A stretch of 64,000 bases of DNA, from positions 1 to 64,000 of the forward strand of contig JAZAYU010001041.1 in assembly GCA_038501625.1 (NCBI GenBank), read 5' to 3'. The position numbers and the translations under genes are program-made. Shown piece after piece: positions 10,300-24,500 of this stretch. Each line of letters opens with the position of its first letter. Position 1 is the stretch's first letter. The stretch comes from Corbicula japonica (taxonomy: Eukaryota; Mollusca; Bivalvia; Venerida; Cyrenidae). Below the pieces are notes generated by a model that ran no database searches, had not been told where the DNA came from, and was given only the letters and a program-made list of their open reading frames with translations.

Positions 10300-13200
10300 T
10301 TTAAATTAAAAAATTCCACTCCGGCAATTAAAGTAGATAATGGATTCTCAAAGAATATAATTTATTAATTGAGCAATTTTTTTCAGGACGTAAAGTGCCT
10401 TCTGCATACTTAAAATTGCATAATTCTTCGGTTATGTACCTGTCTCATGCTTTTTTTTACCAGGGTAGTAAAACAAATGAAATTGGAAGGTCAGTGTACG
10501 TAATTGTTTCCTGCTTAATGGGGCACTTAATCCGGATTTGGACAATTAAACTACAATCATGTGCAATAAAACGCCAGTTGACCTATATTTAATACCTAAG
10601 GGCAGATTTTTGTTTTGTTTTAAAAGCCAATTAAAATAATACATAAATGTAAAAAGTGGTTGTAAAATAAAACTTTTGTTAATTTTATAAATCCATCAAA
10701 CAAATAAAGCAAAATGGTGTTCAAATCAATGAATTTACTTCAGTCATATCGAAGTCAGAATATTAAATAGGAATTAGTGTTGATTTTATTCAGTAAATTT
10801 ACTGTTCTGACTCGATACTTTGTAATTGAATATAAATTAACTATCTTGTTAGGTTACGCAAATTCTTTCAAATTCGGTATTATACGTTTGTTAAGATAAT
10901 TTAACTTAATCTTAAGTCAGGTTTGCTGTTGTTGTTTTTTAGCTGAGAAGAATCCATCATCCGAATTTGTGTCAGTTACTAATTCACAGGTGCGGAACCG
11001 TGGACATATGTCAAAAATTGTGGATTCGAATCTTTCACTGACAGGAAAAAAAACACCTGAGAGATAATCTCCGTTTGCATTCACTTCGCTCAGCTGTGAA
11101 ATTTCATAGTTAAGGACGAAAGTGATGATTCGCAACCTCCGATAGATAAATGCATATAGATGACTTTAATAAATTCAGAATTTGTTTCGTTTCTGGTTGG
11201 ACATGTTTGTAGATTCGGTGCCTCGAAATGTAAATTCTATATTTTTATGAATATTACAACAACAATTTTGACTTTACGAAATTTATCATAACTTTACTAT
11301 CACCAGCAAAACAACAACACCAAATCATATTGAAAGTAAAACACAAATCATTGTTTAACTCTAATCTTTATAACTCACAAAATTATACATGCTCGTGTGA
11401 TTTTACGAATTTGCATTTTTTTTCATTTTACAGCTGGAGTAAAATAGTTTTATTTAAATGCTTAAATGGCACATTGTTAAACCGTCTCCATTCAACCGCG
11501 AAATAAGGTAAATGCCGCGAGAACGATTATCGATTCAGCGCAATATGTACCGGCTCCCTTCTTTTGAGAAAATTAAAAAATAGTCTAACTTCAACCTCAA
11601 AACACACTATCGCAACATATTTTTTCCAAAGAAAAAAAATATATCACTTGAAAGATAAATTTGTCTTCTTTTTGGATCCGTTTGCACCTAAGCTTTTATT
11701 TCAATAGAAATAGTGTAATTAATTCATTAAAAACGAGCAGATCGCCGATTTTGCACGATATAGGAGGCTAAGATGGTTAACTTTAACCTCAAAACAGACT
11801 ATCACAATATACTTCAATATTTATGAAATAAATATATAAATGTCAATCAAAGATTCAATTTTATAAAACCGTTTGCACCTAAGGATTGGGATGATCAGAA
11901 AAAAAGTTATGCACATTAAACCTGTAAGTGCCTTCTTTGTTCTATATAGCGAAAATTTCGCTTATCGGATAACCCGGTGAGGTAGTTTTTGCAGTATGTC
12001 AAAAAGAAAGGGAGGGGGAGAAATACAGTAGTACAAATATTGCAGTGGCAAGGCAAGGAGTCTATAGATTTTGAGTGAAAACTACAGGCTTTTTGGTCTT
12101 TTTATAGGTTTTCAGAAGCAGGCGTTTTTTTCAATGCCAAGAGATGGGGTCCATGCCCTATATTTTGTGGGAAAATAACATTATTTCTTCTGTAAGGGGG
12201 ATAAAATACCTTATGTAAAGTTACTTTTTGTGGAAAACTGCACGATTTTAAAAAATTGTGCAGTGGGGAAGGTGCCTGTAGACTGTCTCTACTGAAGAAG
12301 AAAAAAAAACTGAGAAGATTTAAAAAGTCTTAAGTTTGCTCTGAAACTACAGGTCTTTAAAGGTTTTAAATGTTACGCTACGAGGACTGCTAGATGGATT
12401 AAACATTCCTCTAAATACTAATTTTGGCCATTTTCGATTTCATGAGAATGACGGTCAGACCTTTTCTAGGGTATATAAAGATATGACTGAGTGTATAAAG
12501 GTGATTTCCTGTTTGAAAAAAAACAACTTTAGGATTAAACGTTAAATTATCAGTTTTGAAAAATTTGCATTTAAGGTGTTTTCAACACTCACTTGGCATT
12601 AATGAAATTTACTGTTATCTATTTTTACCCACAAGTGTTGTAATGAACCCCTTTATTTCTACTTTTGACTTGGACATCGTCAGGCCTGTTAGACCAAGTT
12701 ATAAAGGAATTCATAGAACTTTTTACACTTACCAATATGAATATAGGAATGACATTTACATTACTTTCCGAACACTAAAAATTATTTTTAAAAAACTCCT
12801 TTTAAAAGATATATATTTTTTTTCTTTTGTCCAACTGACAAAAAAAGTAGGAATAGTAGGAGGTGTTTGTAAAATAGTAGGAAAAAGTAGGAACAAGACT
12901 AAAAAGTAGGAAAAACTATGAAAAAGTAGGAAAAAGTAGGAAAAAGTATGACCAATTGCAATTTTAAATCTGAATTTGCCGCCAATCGGAGACGGCACTT
13001 ATGTCCAATTAAATATCCCTTTCCGCTATTTTTTAATTAACAATCCCGGATAAGGAACTATTTAGGGATCTTTTGACCACACTATTTGTTACATTTGCGA
13101 CCAGCGTACGTAGACCCAGATCAGTGTCCAATTAGTGTTCAGTATTCAGATAAAACGCTGAATTAATATATTACTATATTCTGTTCCTACTAACAATGAA

Positions 13201-15180
13201 CAGACTGATATTGGAAGGTGGGTCTATTGCGCATGAAGTGTAAAAAGGTTTAACGTTGACCATAATACAAAGAGTTGGTCTTTTTTTTTTAAATTTTTTT
13301 AAAAAACTCTTTCTGGTTATTTTACAATGTATGACAAAATATCTAAAATACTGTAAAAACAAATCCTCTAAGTTTTACCTACTTGTGTTAACATATCATC
13401 ATCATGTTGCTTATTATGAACCTGATGCTAGTAAAAGAAATATTTAGTTCTGATGAAAGTTTCTCCGATTTATCAGCTGTAGGAGTTTTGTATATTTGAT
13501 ATGACTAGTAGGAATTTATCATGTAATCATGTATTTATGATATGATCAGGTATGAAATGAAAATATGATCCCATAAAAACCTGATTCAGGTAATTAAGAT
13601 ATTCAGTTCATAATGTTATGCTTATTTTTCTTTGAACTTTGTTTAGCCAAACTGCATAATCATGATGTATTACATGTCAATAAATTTACAACTAAATTAA
13701 CGATTATTTTTCTCTTTGTCTACCTTAGATATGAACAAAAATTCTTCTGAATTGTTTTTATTAATAACAGTACTATTTCCTAGGAATTTTCTCCCCTTAT
13801 TCAAAACACATCATCTTGTGCCTCTTGGTACAGTATAACATGAGCTGGTAATCAGTACTAGTAACCAATATTCGAAAAAGTATAATACCCCTGTTTGATA
13901 TTTCATACTTTACCTGAACTAGATACTAAACTACCCACAAACAATGCAGGTAAATGTTTGTTTTTTTAAATACATAATTATTAATCTGTCCAAAACGTTT
14001 TAAAGGAATTTCATAGAATCACTGTATGTTGATTTTTTTTCAATTTTCGCATATTTCAGGCTGTGGCAAATACTCTAAAAATTTTCATTGAGGATTTCTA
14101 TATCTTAAGAAAGTTTTGAAACTACAAGAATTAACATTTGTAAAAAAGTCATTTGCTACTACTGTGCAGTGATTCTGGCCCATATTACAGTAAATATGGG
14201 ATTGAATAGCCATGAACAAAACTGAGGACGTTTACAGCATTTTTGTGTTAGCACCATATACTACAGTTAGTTAATTGGCTCCTAACCATTGTTGTTCAAC
14301 ATAACCCTCACCTCAAACTGACCTTGACATTTTACCTAAAAATTACTAGACAATTTCTATTTGTCATAATCAACCAAAATTGAAGACACTAGGCCCTGGC
14401 ATGTGTAGTTATTGATCAAACAAGGTTTTGCATCAAAGATCAGTGACCTTGACCTGTCAACCATCACCACCCTTTCTACTACCTTTGAGGCACCTATGCC
14501 CCAGAGCTCTCTGCCAATTAATTGGAAATGTTAACACCAAACCTGATATTCTGACCTTGATGAAAAGAATATTACCCTGTTTGCAGGTAAACTACTGGGG
14601 TATCACAACCAATTGTTATTTGTGCAGACATGTCATTTTGTCATACTTTTATACATTGCAATATAATGTTGTACAATGTCTTTTTCAGTGAAATTAGTGA
14701 CCTATACCAAAAAGGCTTGGAAACTGCTCTTTTTAGAATATTCCTTTTGGAATCCAGAGACTTTTTCCCATTTTATCGACATAATTTAACTGTTTTATTA
14801 AATAAGCCAACTAAAATTGTCCCTTGCTTAAGAAAAAATGTTGTTAAGGCAAGATAATATGTGAACATTATTCATTAATAAATTTAATAGCATTTAGCCA
14901 TACAGCACAATAACATAGTCGTAAAAATGCTTCCATCTACCAATTTAACAAAAATGCACATAAATGCAGTTAATGTTTTTTTTTTTCCCCTTGCTCATTC
15001 TGTCACTTTATTTCTCTGGTCACTCACTAGTGTTTAATGAAACAAGCACATAAGCATCTGCAGATTTACACTCTTGACATAAATGTGCACAGAAATTTCT
15101 CACAAAACAAGTCCCTTATTTGTAATGCCACCTTTTTGACTTTTTCATAAGAATAAGGCAAATTCTGAAGAGATTGTACA
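10300..15180. other. Gene-free AT-rich spacer
   Basis: No supported gene. It includes a patch of AAAGTAGGA repeats at about 12840-12955 and a partial M2-like remnant near 13085-13160. The open frames are short and AT-driven. Confidence 0.55.
12842..12955 (+). repeat. AAAGTAGGA short tandem repeats
   Basis: About ten imperfect GTAGGAAAAA units, the same motif as at 3480-3590. No second terminus is clear. Confidence 0.6.
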
Positions 15181-15186
15181 CATATT

Positions 15187-15426
15187 TATCCCTCTCCTCC
15201 ATAAATACACCTTAATGACATGGGTGCAGTGTAGAACCAGATCAGACAGCACATCCATGCCATCTGATCAGGATCTACACTGTTCACTTTCAGATTCATG
15301 CGGTTATTTCTGACAAGGATGAGACCAGTGCAGATCCTGATCAGAAGGCATGAATGTTCTGGCTTATCAAGATCTACACTAGTTGCACAAGTGTTAAAAT
15401 GATTTATACATGGAGTAAAGGGTTAT
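15187..15426. mobile_element. M2 MITE in the presumed XRCC6 3' untranslated region
   Basis: A diverged M2 copy with CCTCTCCTCCATAAATAC at its left end, internal GATCAGGATCTACAC motifs and a right end GGAGTAAAGGGTTA. It ends 44 bp from the XRCC6 stop codon on the downstream side of that minus-strand gene, so it is probably transcribed in its 3' UTR. Confidence 0.65.
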
Positions 15427-15469
15427 ATTGTGAACTGCCATGATGTGTTCTACAAGAATTCTCTTGGAC

Positions 15470-15592
15470 TTAAACTCCAACATTATAATGTGCACAAATT
15501 GCGTCAATGAGATCTGCCTTCCTGGTCCCAGTACACGGTATGTTGTTTTCTTTGATTTTCTCCTTCAATATCGGTACTGTCAACTTGTTCAG
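15470..15592 (-). CDS. XRCC6: XRCC6 coding exon 19 with SAP domain and stop
   Basis: Codons 567-606 plus TAA. 'LNKLTVPILKEKIKENNIPC' and 'GTRKADLIDAI' form the two helices of a SAP DNA-binding motif, as at the human Ku70 C-terminus. Acceptor TTTCAG. Confidence 0.93.
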   Translation of the reverse strand: MNKLTVPILKEKIKENNIPCTGTRKADLIDAICAHYNVGV

Positions 15593-18500
15593 CTGAAAGA
15601 AAAAACCAGATTAAAAGAAATAATAATTTTGTGATAGATTGCTAAGACCTTGTGAAGTTATACTGACACAAAGAAACTATTGTTTCATCTACTTCATAAT
15701 GCTTGAAAGGAAGTAATTATTCAGATTATTCTGTATAATATTCATAGAAACAAGATGGCCCTATCATCACTTTAGTGCAAAAACAGTATAAAAACCGGAG
15801 AAAAAAAGTTATACTTTTCTTGCACCAATGATGTTATAAAGCTCACCAGATTCCTGAAAGCATGACATATTGATAGGTTACATGTATAAATAATCCAAGT
15901 TATTCAACTAGATGGGTGTTCTGACAGTTGAACACTTGTGTCGCCCTGTAGTACTTGACGGAATAAAAATGCACATACAAAAGGGCCATTAATTCCGCCT
16001 TGACCTAAATAACTTGGCATCATCATGAGCGTGTTGGCATGAGCAATATAATTTGAAAGTCTGATGAAGAAATATTGAGAAATGACAAAGTTATAGCCAA
16101 TGTTAAGTTTTTGTGCCAAAATCCAAGTACTAAAACGGGGCATAACTCCAATAAATGTGACCTTGACAAAAAGTATTTGGCATCATCATGAGTGTGTTGT
16201 CATTAACGATATAATTTGAAAGTTTCATTAAGAAATATTGAGAAATGACAAAGTAATAGCCAATTTTGAGTTTTTGTGCCAAAATCCAAGTCGAAAAGGG
16301 GCATAACTCCATCAAATGTGACCTTGACCTAGAGAATTTGGCATCATCAGAAGCGTGTTGCCATAAACAATATCATTTAAAAGTTTCATGAAGAAATATT
16401 GAGAAATGGCAAAGTTATAGCCAACGTCAATTTTTCTAGATGGACGGACGGACAAAGCGGTCCCTATATATTGCCATTTCTTTGAAAGGGCGACCCAAAA
16501 AGACACCACCACATTACCAACAAGAACTGCAGTGTAGAACAAACCTCTCATACCTCAGTCAGTCTGTTTTTTCACAGATAATTTAACAAGTTATAACATA
16601 AGAAGATGAAATATTTGTGTTAAAAGTTGCCCAAGGAAACGGATATGATTAAGAAGTCATGCTCCGGACACATGTTTGTTCCTTGAAAATTAATAGCCAG
16701 ACAGTAGTTCAAGCCTTAACAATTCCGCAAAGGTGAATGATTTTACAATCTAATAAAGAAACAATGTTACCCTTCCTGCTTCAGCTTCCGCCTTGAGATC
16801 TATGCCAGCAGCAGCCTGTTCTGTCTTTGCTTTCTTTGCCGTGGCATCACCGCCACCACCAGCCTGTAAGGTCACCGTTAGTCTTTTATTTTATTTTCAA
16901 TTATAGCTTGCATACTCAATAACTTTATGCCTAATTTTACAATTCTTGCTTTTTTTAACCAGAATTTCATCGAAAATCCGGTTTATTACATTAGGGTATG
17001 GCAGGCTTGCAGGTGGGTTTCTAGTCAATAACTTACGTTTGGATAAACCCATCTTCCTGAAACTTTGGATATAGCATGGATATTAAGACCTAACTTTGGA
17101 TTGCATTTGGTGCCAGTTGGGTCAAGTTCAAGGTCACTTGTTAGTCAAATTAGAAAATCAGTTTCCGGGCAATAAATTCAGTTCTAATAAACCAATCTTC
17201 TTATAGAAACCAAGTTTCTATATGTTTTGCAAGAAAATATGGGAACACAGGACCTTACCTTTCACTTGCCTCCTGCCACATACCCAGATTGAAATGCTTG
17301 ACATCAATATCTCTTGGCTCCTGCCACATACCCTGATGGGAACACAAGACCTTACCTTTCTCTTGGCTCCTGCCACATACCCTAATGGGGACACAAGACT
17401 CTTAACTTTTGCTTGGTTCCTGCAACAAACCCTGATGGAAATACAATATCTTTGAAATGCTTACCTTTCTCTTGGCTCTTGCCACATACCTTGAGGAGAA
17501 TACAAGACCTTTAACTTTCTCTTCATTCCTGTCACACCCTGATGGAAACATAAGTCACAAATCTTTGAAATGTTTACCTTTCTCTTGGCTCCTGCCACAT
17601 ACCCTGATGGGAACACAAGATCTTTAAAACTATCAATGGCATCGCCAGCCCTCTTTTTGATCCTATCTTCATCAGGCACTGAAACATAGTTATTTATAGT
17701 TATGTCCCAATTTTAACTAACAATCAGTTGGTTAAGGTATGAATATGCAAAACATCTATTTCAATTATAACGATTTCATTGTGAAAAATTCTCAGAGCTA
17801 TCATTTAGAGTCATTTATACCATCACAATTCCAGTAATCTGAAAGGGACATGAACATTGTGTCACCATTAATGTGTCTTCATTTAATGTTGACCTTCAAA
17901 TTTTTTATTTCTTATTTTCAAAACAGTTGAAGAAGTTTGATCCAATGAATTTTTAACTTTACCACCAATTTTTTTAATAACTCACCCCCACCCCACCTCA
18001 CCCTACCAACCACATGTACTTAACAACTAATAATGGACAAAACCACATAACCTGACATACACATAGGTTTAAACTTTCCATTCAGTATCTTGTTAAAAAC
18101 TGTGCGAAGTAATTTGCATCACACAGATTCTAAGAAGCCCACCCCAATTAACAAATAAAAGAACTTTAGGCTGATCATATGCTTCAAGTTTCCAATCAGT
18201 GTTTTTGATACCTTTGGGCTATTGGAGATGCATAGTTGTATATTGAAGCATAGAAGTAATCTGGATTGCAAGATTTTTAAGAACCCTGCTTCTTTCCAAA
18301 AGGAATTTTCTGTAGCACTATTTGTTCTTGTTTGCTAAAGAAACACAATAACTCAAGATAATTGTATACAAATAACCATCACTTCCTTTTACCTGTTGCA
18401 AAATTTTGTAATTAATCATCAATATTATTTGTGAAATCAACAAGAGGTGTTTGTCAAACACAAATGCCCCCCCTGACGTGCAAGTGATATCTATTAGCAT

Positions 18501-21500
18501 TGAATTTAAATTTTTGGAAATTTAGAGACTTTTGTAAGCTTTAGCAATGAAGGGTACCAGTCATGAAAGCAATTTACAAGACGGTGGAACTCCTATATAT
18601 CAATAACCAGGTCATCCAATGAGAGGATTACATTTACCTCGACAAACATAAGCGCGTGTAGATTAACCTAGTCTAACACAAAGGATTTTATTGTAATTTA
18701 AATCTGTAGATTATTGTATTTTAAATATCACGGTTCTTCTATTGGTCATGACCAACCTCCACACCAAATATGAGGACTGTATCACAAAGCGTTGTCTAGT
18801 TATTGATCGGACAAGGTTTTTGTGGTCAAGGCCACTGTGACCTTGACCTTTGACCTACTGACCCCAAAATCAATAGGGGTCTTCTACTGGTCATGACCAA
18901 CCTCCACACCAAATATGAAGACTGTATCACAAAGCGTTGTCTAGTTATTGATCGGACAAGGTTTTTGTGGTCAAGGCCACTGTGACCTTGACCTTTGACC
19001 TACTGACCCCAAAATCAATAGGGGTCTTCTACTGGTCATGACCAACCTCCACACCAAATATGAGGACTGTATCACAAAGCGTTGTCTAGTTATTGATCGG
19101 ACAAGGTTTTTGTGGTCAAGGCCACTGTGACCTTGACCTTTGACCTACTGACCCCAAAATCAATAGGGGTCTTCTACTGGTCATGACCAACCTCCACACC
19201 AAATATAAGGACTGTATCACAAAGCGTTGTCTAGTTATTGATCGGACAAGATGTGGTCTACGGACCGACCAACCGACCGACCGACCGACCTACCGACATG
19301 TGCAAAGCAATATACCCCCGCTTCTTCGAAGGGGGGCATAATAATAGTAAAATACAAACATGTGTAGTCTGTCATTTCTTCAGGAGCATCTCTGTCCAAA
19401 GCAAGGGCTTCAATGTTCCTCCAGTGTTTCTGTAACACAGGGTTCTCAAAACTCTCTGTTGAGTAGGTAAACTGTAGTTTCTTGAGAATCTCCTTAGCTG
19501 CATCAATCTGCTCTGTGTTTGCTGAAAAATGTGAAATGCTGAAAAATGTGAAATGCTGAAAAATGTGAAATGCATCAGCATTTTTCTACCATTCTGGGAT
19601 TTGGGCTGGGCCTTTCAAATTTTATATCAAAGTTGAATTAAACATTTGGGGAAATTCTACATTCATTTAAGTTTTCAAAAAGATAAACATGAGATAAAAT
19701 AAATATATTTGACAGCTGTTGATAAACAAGAGTGCCAAACTGACACAAAATACGCCTGTCATATTTGTGGTAAATTCAATGGTAATGACAATATTTTTGG
19801 GAGCAGGATTTTCCAACTCATTGAGTGCTTGAGCTGTTTTTTCAACAATCATGTCAACATAATCATGGTTCCCTCGTAAGACAAAAACACAAAAAAATGT
19901 TCTGTAGAACATCAATTTCACATCAAGCAGCTCTCATTGGTAACAATATTATATATGTCTAGCAAATACATATATTTCATTGAACAAGCTACTTCAGAAA
20001 CATAAAATGTATTTTGGATTAAAATGATAAAAAGGTGTATGAATACACAATGAGGTTTCGTTTTATAGTTTATTATTCATGTCAGCATAACCATGGTTCT
20101 CTTATAAGACAAAAACACAAAAAATGTTCTGCATTCTCAGTAAAACATCAATTTCAAATCAAGCAGCTCTCATATGTAACAATATTATATATGTGTAGCA
20201 AATACATTTACTTCATTAAACCAGCTACTTCAGAAACATAAAATGTTTTTTGGATTAAAATGATAAACATATAAGAGTATGAATACACAAAAACGTCGCT
20301 AATTCAGTTTTTGGACAATTCAAGGGCCATAATTCAGGAGTGCCTGGGGGGATTTGGCAGGTTATAGAACTTGGTCGAGATATTATGCCCACCAACATAT
20401 TCACCAAGTTTGATAAAGACCGGATGAAAACTGTTTGACTTAGAGAGCGGAAACAGTAATTTTGGACAATTCAAGGACCATAATTCAGGAGTGCCTGGGG
20501 GGATTTGGCCGGTTATAGAACTTGGTCGAGATATTATGCCCACCAACATATTCACCAAGTCTGATAAAGACCGGATGAAAACTGTTTGACTTAGAGAGCG
20601 GAAACAGTAATTTTGGACAATTCAAGGGCCATAATTCAGGAGTGCCTGGGGGGATTTGGCTGGTTATAGAACTTGGTCGAGATATTATGCCCACCAACAT
20701 ATTCACCAAGTTTGATAAAGACCGGATGAAAACTCTTTGACTTAGAGAGCGGAAACCCTGTGGACGCCGCCCGCCTGCCGGCCGAAGGTGTTACCATAAT
20801 ACGTCCCGTTTTTCAAACGGGCGTATAAAAAAGAGAATATTCATGAAAAAGTTTATCGGATTTCCTGAATTTTCTTTTTTTCTAATATTTTTCTTTGACA
20901 AATGAACAGGGAAATCTAACTTTAATTTTGGGGAAAAAAGGGGGCCTTTTCTGGACCCCAAAGTGACCCAACACTGTTCATGAACAGGAAACTATGTGAG
21001 CAGCTGAACATTACAAATCAGAAAGAACTGAAGGCTTGGTTTGGTCTAACATGGGTGGTCAACAAGTATGAATTGCCATTTTTGCTTATTAAGTGGATCA
21101 GCACATATTAAGTCTGAAATAAGGAAATGACTGCTCATGCCACTGCACCCTCAACCGAGAGCTAAAAGTAAACAGGATTATTAACAATTAACTCCATGGG
21201 CTATGGTTGTTATCAATCAGTGAACAGTGTAGATCCCAGTCAGATGGCAATAATTTTAAACTAGAAGATATTTTAAATTACTGTAAGCCATTAGTGATGG
21301 AATGATGAATGAAATTAGAAGCAACATTGAAAAGGATTCAAAATGCAGCAGGGCCCAAGATCATAAAACTAAGTTTTGAGATCAGTCTCAAATCTCAAGG
21401 ATCTGATTAGCTAAAATGGCGACTGGTCGCCATTTCATCCAATCAGATGCTTGAGATTTGAGACTGATCTCCAGATTTAGTTTTATGATCTTGGGCACAG

Positions 21501-24500
21501 AACAATTTTTTCGTAACAAGGGACTCATGAATTATTAAATGGTGTTCTGAGTGGAATACACTGTATTTACCTTTAGTGGGCTGCTCAAATTTGACTTTTC
21601 TGAAATCGTCAGAGAATGGCAGGAAGATAACATGAAAGCCTGGAGGCCGGACCTGCACCTTGTGTTCATCTATCTCTTCCTCCTGTTGATACAATCAAGC
21701 ATAATAATTTTGTAACCATTTTGTTTCTTCTTCACGGCAGAAACCAAATCAAGGTCATGAGATAATTGCCCAAGATTATAAAACTAAATCTGGAGACCAG
21801 TCTCAAATCTAAAGTAACTGATTGGCTGAAATGGGTACCAGTCGCCATTTTAGCCAATCAGATGCCTGAGATTTGAGACTTGTCTACAATCTTAGTTTTA
21901 TGATCTTGGGCCAATGTGTCTTTGTTGATACTAATTACATCTTTCTTTGTTGCTATGTTTTGAAAGAACCATTATTTATGTTTCTTTAATAAAATAATGT
22001 TGTTTTGTTACAAATTTGCTGACATTCGGCGAAGGTATTTTGACAGGTATCAAGCAAAATAGGCCACAAGTCATATAGGCCACAAGTCAAATAGGCCATA
22101 AAAAAGTCAAATGGGCCACAGAAAAAAGTCAAGTAGGCCATACATTTTATTTTCCAAGTCAAATAGGCCACAAAAAAGTCAAATAGGCCACAAATATTTT
22201 CTACATAACAAAAACAGTTTTTTGAGATTTTTTTTTAGTTGATGTAATAAAGAAATATTTATATGTCAATGACTGTTATGAATGTGTTTTTCAATGTATA
22301 GAAGGTGTTAAAACAATCCACAATTAAGTCAGAGTAAGATTTACAGTGGGTAAAAATGATTAACAATTTAGGATAAAATATTGGAACTTATGCTAAATAA
22401 AAACATCTTGTTTATGTCTCAGGTGCAAATCGTATCCATGAAGGAGGTTATAACCTGCAATATTATTAATGTATCACAACTTGTTAGAGGTTGCAATAAC
22501 TCAGTGTAAATGTTGTCACCTAATGTGATATTGTGATTCTGCAAAAGATGCATGATGTTAACTAGAAATTATTGTAAAAAATGTAATAAAAATATTTATA
22601 TCATAAATAACTTTTGTCAAGATAATTATATAATTATTTGAATAAAAGTTTAAATTAAAAGTTTTCAGTTCTGTGTTGACTTGAATGAAGTTAATCTCTG
22701 TAGTAAGTTTATATGACCTTGCATTTTTGAAAGTTTATTTAATAATCAAATTTCATCAATTGACATTCAATATAAATTTGCCTGTCACTATTCTAACAGT
22801 CACCACTTTCATGTAGTACCTGTAAGTCTAGTACATATGACAATTCACTGTACATAGTTTTGTTTTTAAATTTACACAAGTTATTTTTTTAAGTAACATT
22901 TTTTAAAAATTTTGTTTGTCATCCTGAAACCTTAGAACAAATAAAGACATCATCTGACTGTCATTTTTGCTTTACGAACTTGACAGCCATCAAAAAGTAA
23001 ATTAATTTGTGTAACAGTCTTAATCTTTTCCCTACACTGTCATTACCCAAGGTGTTGATTAAATCAGTTTAGTCAGGGTGTCACATTGTTATATAAGAAT
23101 CACAATTTACAACACTTTCAGTTACAGTCAGAGGTGCTAATGTGATCAAAGGTGTCATATTAAATAAAAATTAAATTTATTTCTAATCCAAGTTAAATGT
23201 CCAGGGCATTTTTCACTGTTTGGGAAATATGATCCATATCCTTGGAATTTAAAAAAATTGCGTCAATTTGACAGAAATTGGGAATTGTTTGCATCATTTT
23301 GTAATAAAAAGTTTTACACATATTTATATTATCAATAATTTTTGGAATAAAGAACCAAACGATGTATAATTAATTAACAATTTGTAATATTTTATTAATA
23401 AACAACACAGATAACACAGGTTTTTGGTCAGAAATTTTTGTATTGATTCAATTCGTATATTTTTTCACTAATTGGGGAAAAATATATGTTTTGCCATTGG
23501 GAAGGGAACATGACCGAATATCTTCTATAAAATCGACCAAAAAAGCCCTGATGACGGACCATGCAAAATACACAGCTTATGTTGCAACTGCATTGATATT
23601 ACATTCTCTGCTAGTGTAGACCAAGTGACTTGTGTAGACTAAGGACATTAAAAGAGCATATTGACAAATAAATGATCTTAATTGTGGTTCTGATCGATGA
23701 CATTGGAAACATGTAGGCCTACTGCTTATTTTGTTCATAAAAAACATTTTTACATCGTGATTTCTTTATGTTTGTTTTTTGTTTAAATTACTATCACAAA
23801 AAGAAATAATTATGTTCTTTTCTTTTGTTGCAATATTTTGTCAAATGTTTTCCCACTTGTTCAGTCATGATGGTTTTGGACCAAAATCCGAAAAAGCACA
23901 TGTTGCTTTGTATAAAATGCCCAATCAATGAAGCAACTAGTTAAAAAATATTTTATAAAATATTTTGTAAAACATCATAAACTTACTTAGAACTTACTTA
24001 CACAATTATAATAAAGTCTATATAAATAAAATAAAAATGTGGCCTATTTTTGTGGCCTATTTGACTTTTTTCAAAATCAAGTGTGGCCCATTTGACTTTT
24101 TTATGGCCTATTTGACCTGTGGCCTATATGACATGTGGCCTATTTGACTGTAATCCATTTTAACATATGTCCTGGCACAACTCAAATGTACTAATGTACA
24201 CTTTTGAACCTCCCATGAAAAGGCTTGGATGGTTACATACAACAATGCATCTCCAATAGCCCAAAGGTACCAAATTGAATATAAAATTATGCCTCTCATA
24301 TTGCACAACTAAAATGTTGTAATATACTATTTTGGACCTGCCTAGATACATGTAGCAAATGCTCTTGAACTCTACAAACAATTCTGGTAAATATACAAAA
24401 ACCTCTGATCTACACCTCACATGTAAAGCTGATTTGATTTCACAAAAGATACAGTCACATCATTTTAAAATGACAGCAAGTTGTCTACAAAGTAAGCAGA

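Noticed and set aside
9981..10304. 107-codon open frame
   Set aside because: It follows the body of an M2 MITE; similar frames appear in other M2 copies (52968-53300, 56387-56677, 63111-63305), so it is repeat-derived.
18736..19320. Possible CRISPR-like array of direct repeats
   Set aside because: The 145-bp units are contiguous without spacers and belong to a eukaryotic repeat element.
20334..20709. Repeated minus-strand frames encoding the same peptide
   Set aside because: They are the 151-bp repeats of element B read through, not a tandem gene family.
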